The position numbers were made by a program, and so were the translations under genes. The notes under the pieces were generated by a model. The model worked only from the letters and a program-made list of their open reading frames with translations, made no database searches and was not told the origin of the DNA. From Rhizobiales bacterium 62-17 (GTDB taxonomy: Bacteria > Pseudomonadota > Alphaproteobacteria > Rhizobiales > Beijerinckiaceae), in the NCBI GenBank assembly GCA_001898965.1, contig MKVW01000009.1, forward strand, positions 1,532,479 to 1,596,478: a DNA stretch of 64,000 nucleotides. Reading direction: 5' to 3'. Positions 1 to 8,686 of this stretch are shown in pieces (the first letter of the stretch is position 1; the number at the start of each line of letters is the position of its first letter).

Positions 1-1085
1 GGCGGGTGATGAACGTCGATATCGGCGGCGGCACGTCGAAGATCGCCGTGTGCAGTGCTGGCGAAGTGGTCGCTATGACCGCGATCGACGTGGGCGCGCG
101 CATCGTGTCTTTCGATGCGCAAGGCAAAGTCGTTCGCCTCGAAGAAGCCGGGCGGCGGTTCGCGACGGAAGTTGGTTTCGATTTGGAAATCGGCACCGTT
201 CTGCCGGAAGCGCAGCGCGTCGCCATGGTCGAAGCCATGGCTGGGCGGCTGTTCGAAGCCATGACCAAGGCCACCTTGTCGCCGGAAACCGCCGCGCTGT
301 TGCGGCTGGAGCCGTTACGCAACGATGTGGCGCCCGCCTGCATCACGTTTTCGGGTGGCGTGTCGGAATATGTCTATGGCGCGCAGGCCTCGGCCTTCGG
401 CGATCTCGGGCCATTGCTGGCGCAGGCGATCCTGCGGCGTGTCGAGGCCTTGGGAATTCCCGTCGAGCGCCCGGAGCAGGGCATCCGCGCCACCGTCGTC
501 GGCGCGTCGCAATATACCATTCAGGTCAGCGGCGCGACGATCTTCGTGGCGCCGATGGAGACGTTGCCTCTGCGCAATCTGCCCGTCATCGCGCCCGATC
601 TGCCGCTCGATGACGAGGAGCTCGATCGCGCGGCGATCGCCGCTGCCATCAAGACGGCGCTGCGCCGGCTCGATCTGCACGATGGCGAGCGGGCCGTGGC
701 GCTGTGCTATCGCTGGGCTGGATCGGCGACCTTCCGCCGGCTCGACGATTTCTGTCTGGCCGTTATCGACGGTCTTGGCGCCGTGACCGGCCACGGCCAT
801 CCGGTGATTCTGGTCGGGGAGGGGGATATCGGCGGCCTCGTCGGCATTCACCTGCGCGAGGAAAGCAAGCTCGCCAACGCGGTCGTGTCGATCGATGGCA
901 TCCAGCTCAAGGAATTCGATTTCATCGACATTGGCGCCATGCTGGAAACCTCGGGCGCCGTGCCTGTCGTCATCAAGTCCTTGGTTTTCCCGACCTCAAC
1001 CGCTTTGGGCCGGGCCAATGCGCCCTTGAATGCGCCGTCCGACACCTCATCTCTTGGCAATATCGGGGCGAAGGCCGTAGTCTGA
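1..1085 (+). CDS. eutA: Ethanolamine ammonia-lyase reactivating factor EutA, 5' end outside window
   Basis: The reading frame is open to the window edge and the first visible residues give the glycine-rich nucleotide-binding strand NVDIGGGTSKIAV typical of the EutA/ASKHA fold, which normally lies well inside the protein. About 360 residues are seen against roughly 470 in enterobacterial EutA, so about 100 N-terminal residues lie upstream. EutA-type proteins use ATP to release damaged cobalamin from ethanolamine ammonia-lyase. The lyase genes (eutB, eutC) are not in view and would be expected upstream. The family assignment rests on the phosphate-binding motif, the ITFSGGVSEYVYG segment and the overall length. 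The next gene begins 30 bp downstream on the same strand. Confidence 0.8.
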   Translation, partial: RVMNVDIGGGTSKIAVCSAGEVVAMTAIDVGARIVSFDAQGKVVRLEEAGRRFATEVGFDLEIGTVLPEAQRVAMVEAMAGRLFEAMTKATLSPETAALLRLEPLRNDVAPACITFSGGVSEYVYGAQASAFGDLGPLLAQAILRRVEALGIPVERPEQGIRATVVGASQYTIQVSGATIFVAPMETLPLRNLPVIAPDLPLDDEELDRAAIAAAIKTALRRLDLHDGERAVALCYRWAGSATFRRLDDFCLAVIDGLGAVTGHGHPVILVGEGDIGGLVGIHLREESKLANAVVSIDGIQLKEFDFIDIGAMLETSGAVPVVIKSLVFPTSTALGRANAPLNAPSDTSSLGNIGAKAVV

Positions 1086-1115
1086 CGGCGAGAAAGATCG
1101 TCCCAGAAAGTCCAG

Positions 1116-2084
1116 ATGAGCGTTGACGAACACATAGGCCATCGCACGGCCAGTTTTTATCCGTCGATTCAGCCCTATGAGAGCGGCATGCTCGATGTGG
1201 GCGATGGCCACAGCGTGTATTGGGAAGTCTGCGGCAATCCCGATGGCAAGCCGGCCCTGTTCCTGCACGGCGGCCCGGGCGGTGGCTGCCATCCGGACTA
1301 TCGGCGCCTGTTCGATCCGCTAACCTACAAGATCGTTCTGTTCGATCAGCGCGGCTGCGGCCGCTCGACACCGCATGCGGGCATTGAGGCCAATACGACC
1401 CAGCATCTGATCGGCGATATCGAGCGCCTGCGTCTGCTGCTCAAGGTCGACAATTGGCTGATCCTCGGCGGTTCATGGGGCGTCGCTCTGGCGCTGGCCT
1501 ATGCGCAGCAGCATCGCGAGCGCGTCAGGGCCTTGGTGTTGCGCGGCGTCTTCACGGCGCGTCAGCTCGAATTCGACTGGCTCTATAAGCATGGCGCTTC
1601 CTCTATGTTCCCGGAGGGCTGGGAGCGTTTCATTGCGCCGATCCCGGAAGCGGAGCGCGACGATATCATCGCCGCCTATCATCGCCGGCTGGTGAGCGAC
1701 GATACGGCCGCGCGTCTCGAAGCCGCGCGCACCTGGTGTTCCTGGGAAAGCGAGTTGCTGACCTTGAAACCGCGCATGCCCCGCACCGGCCCTGCGACAC
1801 GCGGCGAAATCGCGTTGTCGCGCATTGAAGCGCATTATTTCATTCACAAGGCTTTTTTGGCTGAAAGTGAGCTGATCGCCAATATGGGCAAGATCGCCGA
1901 TATTCCGGGCGTCATCGTTCAGGGGCGTTACGACGTGGTGACACCGCCGCGCACAGCGCTTGACCTGCACAAGGCCTGGCCGAAGTCGCTGTTGCATATC
2001 GTGCCCGATGCCGGCCACGCGACGAGCGAGCCCGGCATTCTGGCCGCGCTGGTCGAGGCGACGGATTCGTTCCGCAATCTTTAG
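1116..2084 (+). CDS. pip: Proline iminopeptidase (alpha/beta hydrolase)
   Basis: This 322-residue protein is a cytoplasmic serine peptidase that removes N-terminal proline from peptides. It has the hallmark oxyanion segment HGGPGGG (residues 51-57), the nucleophile elbow GGSWG with Ser120, and a fitting acid and histidine at Asp273 (GRYDVVTPP) and His301 (DAGHATSEPG). The FDQRGCGRS segment after the oxyanion loop is also characteristic of peptidase family S33. The length matches bacterial proline iminopeptidases (310-325 residues). It lies 30 bp after the eutA-like gene and may be co-transcribed, although no functional link is evident. Confidence 0.92.
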   Translation: MSVDEHIGHRTASFYPSIQPYESGMLDVGDGHSVYWEVCGNPDGKPALFLHGGPGGGCHPDYRRLFDPLTYKIVLFDQRGCGRSTPHAGIEANTTQHLIGDIERLRLLLKVDNWLILGGSWGVALALAYAQQHRERVRALVLRGVFTARQLEFDWLYKHGASSMFPEGWERFIAPIPEAERDDIIAAYHRRLVSDDTAARLEAARTWCSWESELLTLKPRMPRTGPATRGEIALSRIEAHYFIHKAFLAESELIANMGKIADIPGVIVQGRYDVVTPPRTALDLHKAWPKSLLHIVPDAGHATSEPGILAALVEATDSFRNL

Positions 2085-2103
2085 CAGGTTGTCGAAACCC
2101 TTG

Positions 2104-2250
2104 GTGTCATCCCGGACGCCGCAGGCGATCCGGGAGCCAGGGGCAAGCGGTAAAGCCTGTACCGCGGCGATGAAGCGGTGTTTGCAACCAATCAAGATTC
2201 ATCACGCGCCCCTGGTTCCCGGATCACGCTTTGCGTGTCCGGGATGACAC
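2104..2250. repeat. Long imperfect inverted repeat (intergenic palindromic element)
   Basis: The arms GTGTCATCCCGGAC (2104-2117) and GTCCGGGATGACAC (2237-2250) are perfect complements. Inside them a second pair (2127-2144 with 2208-2225, 18 bp) matches except for one base. The whole can fold into a long stem with a large loop, between two convergent genes. The consensus resembles the dispersed 'gtcatcccgga' intergenic repeats seen widely in alphaproteobacterial genomes. It may also act as a bidirectional transcription block for pip and the amidohydrolase. Only one copy was noticed in this window. Confidence 0.7.
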
Positions 2251-2259
2251 GGAGCCGTA

Positions 2260-3681
2260 TCAGGTGACGCGGCCACGAATCTCCAGCGCCGAGGTGGTTG
2301 CCTCCCGTACGATCTTGTCGACATCGAAACCAACGGCCTTGCCACCACGACTGACGATGCGCCCGTCGGCGATCACCGTGTCGATGTTGGAGGGCTGTGC
2401 CGAAAAGACCAGCGCATAATAGGGATCGAATACCGGCGCCATATTGATGTCGGTCTTGCGCACCAGAAGAATGTCGGCGCGTTTTCCGGCTTCCAGCGAT
2501 CCTGTGACATCGCCGAAGCCCAGAACCTTGGCGCCTTCGATCGTCGCCAGTTCGACGGCCCGGCGTGGCTTCAAGCGCAAGGGCGCGCCGCTGCGCTGCC
2601 AGTCCGACCACAGCAGCGCCCGCATGACGTTGAAATAATCGGCATTGGCTGAAGCGCCCGAACTGTCGATCGACAGGCCCATGGGCACGTTCAGCTGTTT
2701 GAGTTCTTCATACTGGATATAGCCGCTGCGCACCGCCGAATAGGACATCTCGATCACCGGTGAGGTGCTATAGGGCGACTTTGAATTGACGACCTGCTGC
2801 CGCTCCTGTTCCGACAAGCCTTGCGGATGGACGAGCAGCATGTCGGGGCCAAGGCCATCGACGCTGGCGACCGCATCGACAAGCCCCTTGGCGCCGCCAT
2901 GCATGGTCATCGGCAGGCCAAGTTTGCGAATGCCGGTGATTTCCTGTTTCAGGACATCGAGCGGGATCGCGCCGCGCGCGCCCGGTGTCGGGGATCGCAG
3001 GGCGGCACCGATCGTCAGCGATTTGCGATCCTGCCCCCATTGACGCTGCACGCGGCCGAGATCCTCGACATTCATCGGCGAGGTCAACGGCAGTTCCTGG
3101 CCCCAGCCATAGGAAAAGCGTCCGCGCACACCCGTATCCTTCATCGCCTGGATTTCGGCATCGGCATGTTCAGGCGTGCGCGTATTGTGCGACCAGTTGT
3201 GAACCGTGGTGATGCCGGAGAGCATCGCTTCCGCGACGCCGAGGCGCACGGAGGCATAGGCATCCTTGGCGCTGCAATGCGGCCCGACGCGCAAGGTGGT
3301 CGGGAAATAGCCGAACTTCGGATCGTCGGCGCGGATGACGCCGCGCAACGCCGTGCTCCACAAATGCCAATGGGTGTCGACGAAGCCGGGCAGCACGATC
3401 ATGTCTCGCGCATCGATGACCGCGATGCCGGGGGCAGCGATCGCTTCGCCGACGGCGACGATCACGCCATCACGAACGTGGACATCGCCGGTCTCCAGAT
3501 CTCGCCCCGCGCCGTCCATGGTCAGCACATGGCCGCCGCGGATGATGTATTCGCTGAGATTGGCTGGTGCCGACGGCGCTGGAGCTGGGCTCTGCGCACG
3601 CGCTGCAGCGGGTGCCAGCGCGCCGGCGGCCAGAGCCGCCTTCATGAAGTCGCGGCGCCGAAGATTGCAGACCTGGCACAT
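2260..3681 (-). CDS. Exported metal-dependent amidohydrolase (chlorohydrolase/deaminase type)
   Basis: This 473-residue enzyme starts with a twin-arginine signal (RRDFMKAA at residues 9-16 followed by an Ala-rich hydrophobic stretch ending near residue 30), so it should be folded before export to the periplasm. The mature part has the amidohydrolase layout: a short beta domain with LPGFVDTHWHLW (metal-binding His104 and His106), then later candidate ligands in TMHGG and LLVHPQG, and an Asp in LSIDSSG. Such enzymes hydrolyse C-N bonds of heterocycles, amides or amidines; the substrate cannot be read from the sequence. The two ABC-importer genes just upstream on the same strand suggest a shared role in nitrogen scavenging, which is inference. 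Confidence 0.85.
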   Translation of the reverse strand: MCQVCNLRRRDFMKAALAAGALAPAAARAQSPAPAPSAPANLSEYIIRGGHVLTMDGAGRDLETGDVHVRDGVIVAVGEAIAAPGIAVIDARDMIVLPGFVDTHWHLWSTALRGVIRADDPKFGYFPTTLRVGPHCSAKDAYASVRLGVAEAMLSGITTVHNWSHNTRTPEHADAEIQAMKDTGVRGRFSYGWGQELPLTSPMNVEDLGRVQRQWGQDRKSLTIGAALRSPTPGARGAIPLDVLKQEITGIRKLGLPMTMHGGAKGLVDAVASVDGLGPDMLLVHPQGLSEQERQQVVNSKSPYSTSPVIEMSYSAVRSGYIQYEELKQLNVPMGLSIDSSGASANADYFNVMRALLWSDWQRSGAPLRLKPRRAVELATIEGAKVLGFGDVTGSLEAGKRADILLVRKTDINMAPVFDPYYALVFSAQPSNIDTVIADGRIVSRGGKAVGFDVDKIVREATTSALEIRGRVT

Positions 3682-3727
3682 GAGCCCCTCCCCAAAAGCG
3701 CGCTGTAAACCAGCGCCGAGAATCGAA

Positions 3728-3763
3728 ACGCGGACCGGGCAGCCATCTGCATCCGGTCCGCGT
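3728..3763. other. Strong stem-loop between permease and amidohydrolase genes
   Basis: The 11-bp arms 3728-3738 and 3753-3763 (ACGCGGACCGG and its complement) enclose a 14-base loop. It lies between the end of the ABC permease gene and the start of the amidohydrolase gene, both on the minus strand. It has no T-run, so it may stabilise mRNA or be part of a promoter or operator rather than be a terminator. Confidence 0.45.
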
Positions 3764-3782
3764 CAGATAATCAATCAGGGCC

Positions 3783-3805
3783 GCACCCGTTTCGTCAACG
3801 GGTGC
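3783..3805 (-). terminator. Stem-loop just after the ABC permease gene
   Basis: The arms 3783-3790 and 3798-3805 (GCACCCGT and its complement) form an 8-bp stem with a 7-base loop, 7 bp after the permease stop codon on the minus strand. No U-tract follows, so intrinsic termination is only possible, not shown. Confidence 0.4.
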
Positions 3806-3811
3806 AGGTTA

Positions 3812-4636
3812 TCAGCGCGCGGCCTTCCAAGGTACGAGGTAACGCTCGACCTCGTTGAGGATGAGCGAGAACAAGACACCGAGCGCCGCGATCACGATCA
3901 GGCCGACATACATGGTTTCGACCGAGAGAATTTCCCAGGCGTTCCACATCATATAGCCGAGACCGGATTTGGCGCCGACCATTTCCGACAGCGAGATCAG
4001 GATGAGGCCCATGCCGACGCCCAGTTTAACGCCGGTCATGATCAAAGGCAGCGCGCCGGGCAAAGCGACGGTGCGGAACACCTGCAGTTTGCTGGCGCCG
4101 AAATTCTTCGACACGTCGAAATGAATTTTCGGAATTTCGAGCACGCCGGCGACGGTGTTGATCAGGATCGGATAAAACAAGCCAATGCCGACCATGACGA
4201 TCTTCGAGGCTTCGCCCAGACCGAAGATCAACAGGATCAGCGGCAGGATGGCGCTTTTCGGGATCGGATAGGTGGCGGCGACCAGAGGATCGCAGATGGC
4301 GCGCAAGGTGCGCGACAGGCCCATGCTGATGCCGAGCACGAGGGCCGGAATGCCGCCCAGCAGGAAGCCCCAGAACAGGCGATACATGCTGGCCTTGAGG
4401 TGGATCCAGAGCTGGCCGTTCTCAATCAGCGTGAACATGGTCTGGAAGATTTTTGACGGCGCCGGGAAGAAGCGCACGTCGATCCAGCCCATGCGCGCCG
4501 CGACCTCCCAAAGCAACAGCAGGAAGACGGGCGAGGCGATGTTCATGAGGCGATCGACATTGCCGGCGCCGATCGAGAAGGAAAAACCGCTGCCACCGGC
4601 CGCTTTCGCCGCGGGCTTTTGGACGACGTCGGTCAT
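3812..4636 (-). CDS. ABC transporter permease, nitrate/sulfonate/taurine type
   Basis: This 274-residue inner-membrane protein has six or so hydrophobic segments. Its BPD_transp_1-type coupling region includes GALPLIMTGVKLGVGMGL, typical of SsuC/TauC-family permeases. It starts with an ATGA overlap with the upstream ATPase gene, so the two are translationally coupled. A periplasmic binding protein gene is absent nearby and must be encoded elsewhere if the importer works. The family imports taurine, alkanesulfonates, nitrate, pyrimidine precursors and other small molecules. The adjacent exported amidohydrolase hints at a nitrogenous product, but the substrate is unknown. Confidence 0.9.
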   Translation of the reverse strand: MTDVVQKPAAKAAGGSGFSFSIGAGNVDRLMNIASPVFLLLLWEVAARMGWIDVRFFPAPSKIFQTMFTLIENGQLWIHLKASMYRLFWGFLLGGIPALVLGISMGLSRTLRAICDPLVAATYPIPKSAILPLILLIFGLGEASKIVMVGIGLFYPILINTVAGVLEIPKIHFDVSKNFGASKLQVFRTVALPGALPLIMTGVKLGVGMGLILISLSEMVGAKSGLGYMMWNAWEILSVETMYVGLIVIAALGVLFSLILNEVERYLVPWKAAR

Positions 4637-5466
4637 GAGCTGCTCCCTTCGTCCTGCGCGCGGGCGCGATGCACTTCTTCACGCAGGTAGCTCCAGATAT
4701 TATAGACGAATTCGCCATATTCGGGCCGGGCCCGCAGCTCCAACACCTTGCGCGGACGCTCGAACGGCACGTCGAGGGTCGCCTTGTCGCGGCCCGGATG
4801 GGCGGTCATCACCATGATGCGGTCGCCGAGCGTCACCGCCTCATCGACGCTGTGCGTGATGAACAACACGGTTTTGCGGGTCTCCTCCCAGATGCGCAGC
4901 AGCTCTTCCTGCAACAGCAATTTGTTCTGTTCGTCGAGCGCCGAGAAGGGCTCGTCCATCAGCAAAATGTCGGGATCATTGGCGAAGGCGCGCGAAATCG
5001 AGACGCGCTGGCGCATGCCACCGGAGAGCTGATGCGGATAGAGATCGGCGAAACGCGAGAGGCCGGTGCGGTTGAGATAGTGGCCGACCCGGTCCTTGAT
5101 CTCAGCCTTCGGCAGCCGCCGGATCGTCAGGCCATAGGCCGCATTGTCCCAGACCGTCATCCAGGGAAACAGCGAGTCGCCCTGGAAAATCATCGAATTC
5201 GACGGGCGGTCGTCGGCCGGCTGGGAAATCTCCACAGTGCCTGTCGAATGGGTCTCGAGCCCGGCGAGAATGCGCAGCAAGGTGGTTTTGCCGCATCCCG
5301 ACGGGCCGACGATCATGAAGAAACAGCCGGTGGGGATATCGAGGGTGAGATTGTCGAGCGCCAGAAAGGGCCCGCGCTTGGTATCGAACGTCTTGGTGAG
5401 ATTGCGCAGCCGAATTTTCACCGGGTCAGCGGTGGTTGGCTGGGCTGTCGCCATGGCCATGGACAT
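4633..5466 (-). CDS. ABC transporter ATP-binding protein, nitrate/sulfonate/taurine type
   Basis: This 277-residue ATPase powers the importer with the following permease. It shows Walker A GPSGCGKTT (residues 54-62), a Q-loop at Gln95, the signature LSGGMRQR (147-154) and Walker B ILLMDEPFSALD (from residue 167), followed by the H-loop ITHSVDEAV. All catalytic motifs are intact. The sequence is closest in style to SsuB/TauB/NrtD. Several in-frame ATG codons lie at the N-terminus (residues 1, 3 and 5), so the exact start is uncertain by a few codons. The 4-bp overlap with the permease gene supports an operon. Confidence 0.92.
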   Translation of the reverse strand: MSMAMATAQPTTADPVKIRLRNLTKTFDTKRGPFLALDNLTLDIPTGCFFMIVGPSGCGKTTLLRILAGLETHSTGTVEISQPADDRPSNSMIFQGDSLFPWMTVWDNAAYGLTIRRLPKAEIKDRVGHYLNRTGLSRFADLYPHQLSGGMRQRVSISRAFANDPDILLMDEPFSALDEQNKLLLQEELLRIWEETRKTVLFITHSVDEAVTLGDRIMVMTAHPGRDKATLDVPFERPRKVLELRARPEYGEFVYNIWSYLREEVHRARAQDEGSSS

Positions 5467-5701
5467 AGGTCCTGCATCCTCCCTGGGAGCGGCTCCTGTT
5501 GATCTGGAGCGTATGTTTCTGTCTGTCCATCACCCGCCAGCCTCAAGAAATCAAGCCGGATAATGGACTTAAGCAGGCCTATGGGCTCTTGTCGGCCAAG
5601 TTGTGGCGCCGCAGGATCACGGCCGTGTTTCAGCGGTCCCTTTAACTGTTTTGCCATCACAATGGGTTACGGGCTGCCATCCACCCGGCAAGCCACCCGG
5701 A

Positions 5702-6835
5702 ATGAGCGCGACCATGACAATCCGTATTCTCTCGATCATCGGAACTAGACCCGAGGCCATCAAAATGGCCCCGGTCATCCAGACCCTGGCGGCCTCACCC
5801 GCCGTGGAGGGCGTGGTCTGCGCCACCGGCCAGCACCGCCAGATGCTCGACCAGGTGCTCGAGATTTTCGCCATCAAGCCCGACTACGATCTGGAGCTGA
5901 TGCGCCCCGGCCATACGCTGAATTCGCTCTCGGCCCTGATCTTCGAAAAGATCGACGGCCTCTATGACAAAGTGGCGCCCGATGTGGTGCTCGTCCATGG
6001 CGACACCACCACGGCCATGACAGCGGCGCTTGCCGCCTTCCACAAAGGCATTGCCGTCGGTCATGTCGAAGCGGGCCTGCGCACCTACGACATGCAGCGG
6101 CCTTACCCTGAAGAGATGAACCGCCGCGCCATCGATCTCGTCGCCAAACATCTCTACGCGCCGACGCAATCCTCGCGCCGCAACCTCATGCAGGAACATC
6201 TCATGTCCGACCGCATCGTCGTCACCGGCAATACGGTGATCGACGCGCTTCTGCAGACGATCGACCGCATCCATAACGACACGGCGTTGCGCGCCAGGCT
6301 CGACAAAACCTTCGATTTCGTCGACCGCTCGCGCCGCCTGCTCTTGGTCACCGGCCATCGCCGCGAAAGTTTTGGCGGCGGCTTCGAGCGCATCTGCGAA
6401 GCCCTGGCGAGGCTCGGCGCCCGCGGCGATCTCGAAATCGTCTATCCGGTGCATCTCAATCCGAACGTCGACACGGTGGTGCGCGAACGCCTGAGCGGCC
6501 TCAAGAACATCCACCTCATCGCACCCGTCGACTATCTCTCCTTCATGTATCTGCTCGACCGCGCCGAAGGCATCCTCACCGATTCCGGCGGCGTGCAAGA
6601 AGAAGCAGCGGCCCTTGGCAAACGCGTCGTCATCATGCGCGAAGTCACCGAACGCCCCGAAGGCGTAGAAGCAGGCTTGGCCGAGCTGGTCGGCACCGAT
6701 GTCGAGAAGATCTGCACAGCCGTCGAGCGCGCCATGGCGAGCGCCGGCGACCAGGCCAAGCTGCGTCTGATCGGGCAGGGGCTCTATGGCGATGGCAAGG
6801 CGGCGGGGCGGATCTTGGCGGACTTGGTGAGGTGA
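5702..6835 (+). CDS. wecB: UDP-N-acetylglucosamine 2-epimerase (non-hydrolysing)
   Basis: The enzyme interconverts UDP-GlcNAc and UDP-ManNAc in the cytoplasm for surface polysaccharides. The N-terminal strand ILSIIGTRPEAIKMAPV, VHGDTTT, the segment HVEAGLRTYDMQRPYPEEMNR (read in parts) and the nucleotide-binding LTDSGGVQEEA near the C-terminus are diagnostic. Starting at 5702 gives 377 residues, the usual family length; ATG 5714 is an alternative, and a longer upstream frame from 5603 looks non-coding. It stands alone on the plus strand, separated from the polysaccharide locus by the decayed zone at 7-10.7 kb, but could feed it with ManNAc. Confidence 0.93.
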   Translation: MSATMTIRILSIIGTRPEAIKMAPVIQTLAASPAVEGVVCATGQHRQMLDQVLEIFAIKPDYDLELMRPGHTLNSLSALIFEKIDGLYDKVAPDVVLVHGDTTTAMTAALAAFHKGIAVGHVEAGLRTYDMQRPYPEEMNRRAIDLVAKHLYAPTQSSRRNLMQEHLMSDRIVVTGNTVIDALLQTIDRIHNDTALRARLDKTFDFVDRSRRLLLVTGHRRESFGGGFERICEALARLGARGDLEIVYPVHLNPNVDTVVRERLSGLKNIHLIAPVDYLSFMYLLDRAEGILTDSGGVQEEAAALGKRVVIMREVTERPEGVEAGLAELVGTDVEKICTAVERAMASAGDQAKLRLIGQGLYGDGKAAGRILADLVR

Positions 6836-7112
6836 GGCCCAAGCATATTGAAGCTTTTTAGTTAGCTTTGTTGCCGTTGATGTAGGCTTTTGATTATATT
6901 AACACGCTGATATTAGTGAATATACATCAGGTTTCCGCTTTTCCGGAACAGCCCGGAAAGACCAAATAACAGGGGTGATTTTCTACGTTATCAGGGCCAC
7001 TTCAAGCGATAATAGGCAGCCTTTCTTACTGTTGCAGGGGCGAATTTTCGCGGATTTCAATTCCGGCGGACAGGGGCGCCGGCGCCGCAGGTGCCGTCGA
7101 TGAAGTTGCAAT

Positions 7113-7618
7113 TTGTGGGTAGACGTCGGCTATGACCGATCAATCCAAAACGCGACCTATCGCGTATCGCAAGTCGAAGCGGTCATCAGAGTTCTATTTG
7201 AAGGACCTTATCGAGAGGCTGCCGGCAAAATTATTTTAGATGCGAAGTTTTTTCATCGTGTTCGCCGCATGCTTCAGATTGATCGCCAGCATGGGATGAA
7301 TATTGGCTCAAAGCTCTCCGAACATCTGATGGCTTTCTTCGACGAAGTGCCCGAGGGAAAGGGCATCCGGTTCGCTTTACGCCACAAAAGGCTTTTAATT
7401 TGGTCATTGCCTGTGAGCTTTTGAGGTTCGGTTTCAATCAAAGGGAGGTGGTTGAAGCAGTAGGCATCGTTGACGGCGGTTTGCGCCAGGCTTTCGATCG
7501 TTCCGTCGCGTTTCTGGAGACCGCCGGTTGGATGAAAGGGCACAAGCCGTTAAGGAGGACAAACAGTCGCCGATTTGCATTGGTTCCTTTTGATGATGGG
7601 CGTAGTCATGCCGGCTGA
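7113..7618 (+). pseudogene. Frameshifted gene of unknown function
   Basis: Two plus-strand frames read as one protein if joined near 7373-7380. The first ends in DEVPEGKGIRF, and the second continues TPQKAFNLVIACELLRFG and then a helical NQREVVEAVGIVDGG segment. The joined product has natural composition across the junction whereas each frame alone ends in low-quality sequence. The N-terminal part (7113-7200) is unsure. I do not recognise the family; it resembles small accessory or phage-type proteins. The 277 bp before it (6836-7112) hold nothing recognisable and are AT-richer than wecB. Confidence 0.4.
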
Positions 7619-7814
7619 TACCGCAGAACGGTCTGGCGGTATGTTTAGAGACGGTGAGCGGATTCCCAACCTGGAGATGGCGCGGGCGAGGGCTATGCGA
7701 TGAAGCGTCTGCTAGACTTGTCCAACGAGCGTCTGCAAGCCATCGCCGTCCTTGAGCTGAGCCAACTGGCGGCCAGAGGGCAGGGGCCATTCCATTGTCC
7801 GCGAAGGGCTTGGC

Positions 7815-8447
7815 ATGGCGGAGGGGATCGCCTCCACCGTGGGACAGGCGCATGAAAGGGCGTCCAAGGCGGCCGAGATTGATGCCACCAAGCGGGCGCT
7901 CTGTACTTTTGGGAATTCTTCCGGGCTTTCGCTCTATGGTGAGAAGCGCGAAGTCCCACCGCGGAGACGCAAAGCTAAAGACATAGCGGTGGAGGTGGAA
8001 GCCTCATCGGCACCGCTAGCTCCCGACCGGAAGGTCGCCTATCTACCGGTTCATGTGCCAGCTCGGATCGATAAGAGCGAGCTCACCTTCAGCGAACCTA
8101 AGCGCCGTCGCAACAAGGACCATCTACGGTTCGTCGCAGGTCATGCTTGTCTAATTTGTGGGAGAGCCCCGTCCCAGGCACATCATATCCGCTTCTCGCA
8201 ACCCCGAGCGTTTGGACGAAAAGTCAGTGATGAATTTACCGTGCCGCTTTGTTCGATCCACCATAGCGAACTGCATATAGCAGGACATGAAGAGTGCTGG
8301 TGGGAGCGTCACAAGATTGATCCCTTGAGCCATGCTGCTGAGTTATGGGCTGAAAGTAGAGGAGAGGAAAATTTGGATCGGAGCGATGCGACGGAAAACG
8401 CACAGATCGAAAGTGCGTCGCCTCAGTTAGAGCGGGGCAATGTATAG
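7815..8447 (+). CDS. HNH-type zinc protein (DUF968-like)
   Basis: The 210-residue product has a poorly conserved basic N-terminal half and a compact zinc/HNH-like domain from residue 100: CLIC (Cys112, Cys115), HHIRF (His123-124), then PLCSIHHSELH (Cys146, His149-150). The pattern resembles phage DUF968/HNH nuclease-like proteins that recur as accessory genes in Hyphomicrobiales. The N-terminus may be truncated, because 7682-7810 carries additional coding-like sequence (MKRLLDLSNERLQ) that runs out of frame before it. It probably binds or nicks DNA, but activity is not shown. Confidence 0.65.
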   Translation: MAEGIASTVGQAHERASKAAEIDATKRALCTFGNSSGLSLYGEKREVPPRRRKAKDIAVEVEASSAPLAPDRKVAYLPVHVPARIDKSELTFSEPKRRRNKDHLRFVAGHACLICGRAPSQAHHIRFSQPRAFGRKVSDEFTVPLCSIHHSELHIAGHEECWWERHKIDPLSHAAELWAESRGEENLDRSDATENAQIESASPQLERGNV

Positions 8448-8686
8448 TTGTGTGCTTGCGTTGTAATGCCGAGTTTCATGTTTTGCGGATAATGATGCTC
8501 TCCGCTCCTGCATCATAGCTCAGGTAATCTTCTGAGCTATGAATCTCGGGGAGGCCAACTTCCCTATTTGTTGTCGATATCGTTTGAGAAAAATCCTTGG
8601 AGTATCGAGAAGCTCAATCGGTATCGCGTTCCGAAGACATTAGTCCGCATCTGCACGTACACCACCGCAGTAACCTAACTCTTTGA

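Noticed and set aside
2821-3708. A 295-codon plus-strand frame opposite the amidohydrolase
   Set aside because: Shadow frame without motifs; the minus strand has the signal peptide and metal-binding motif.
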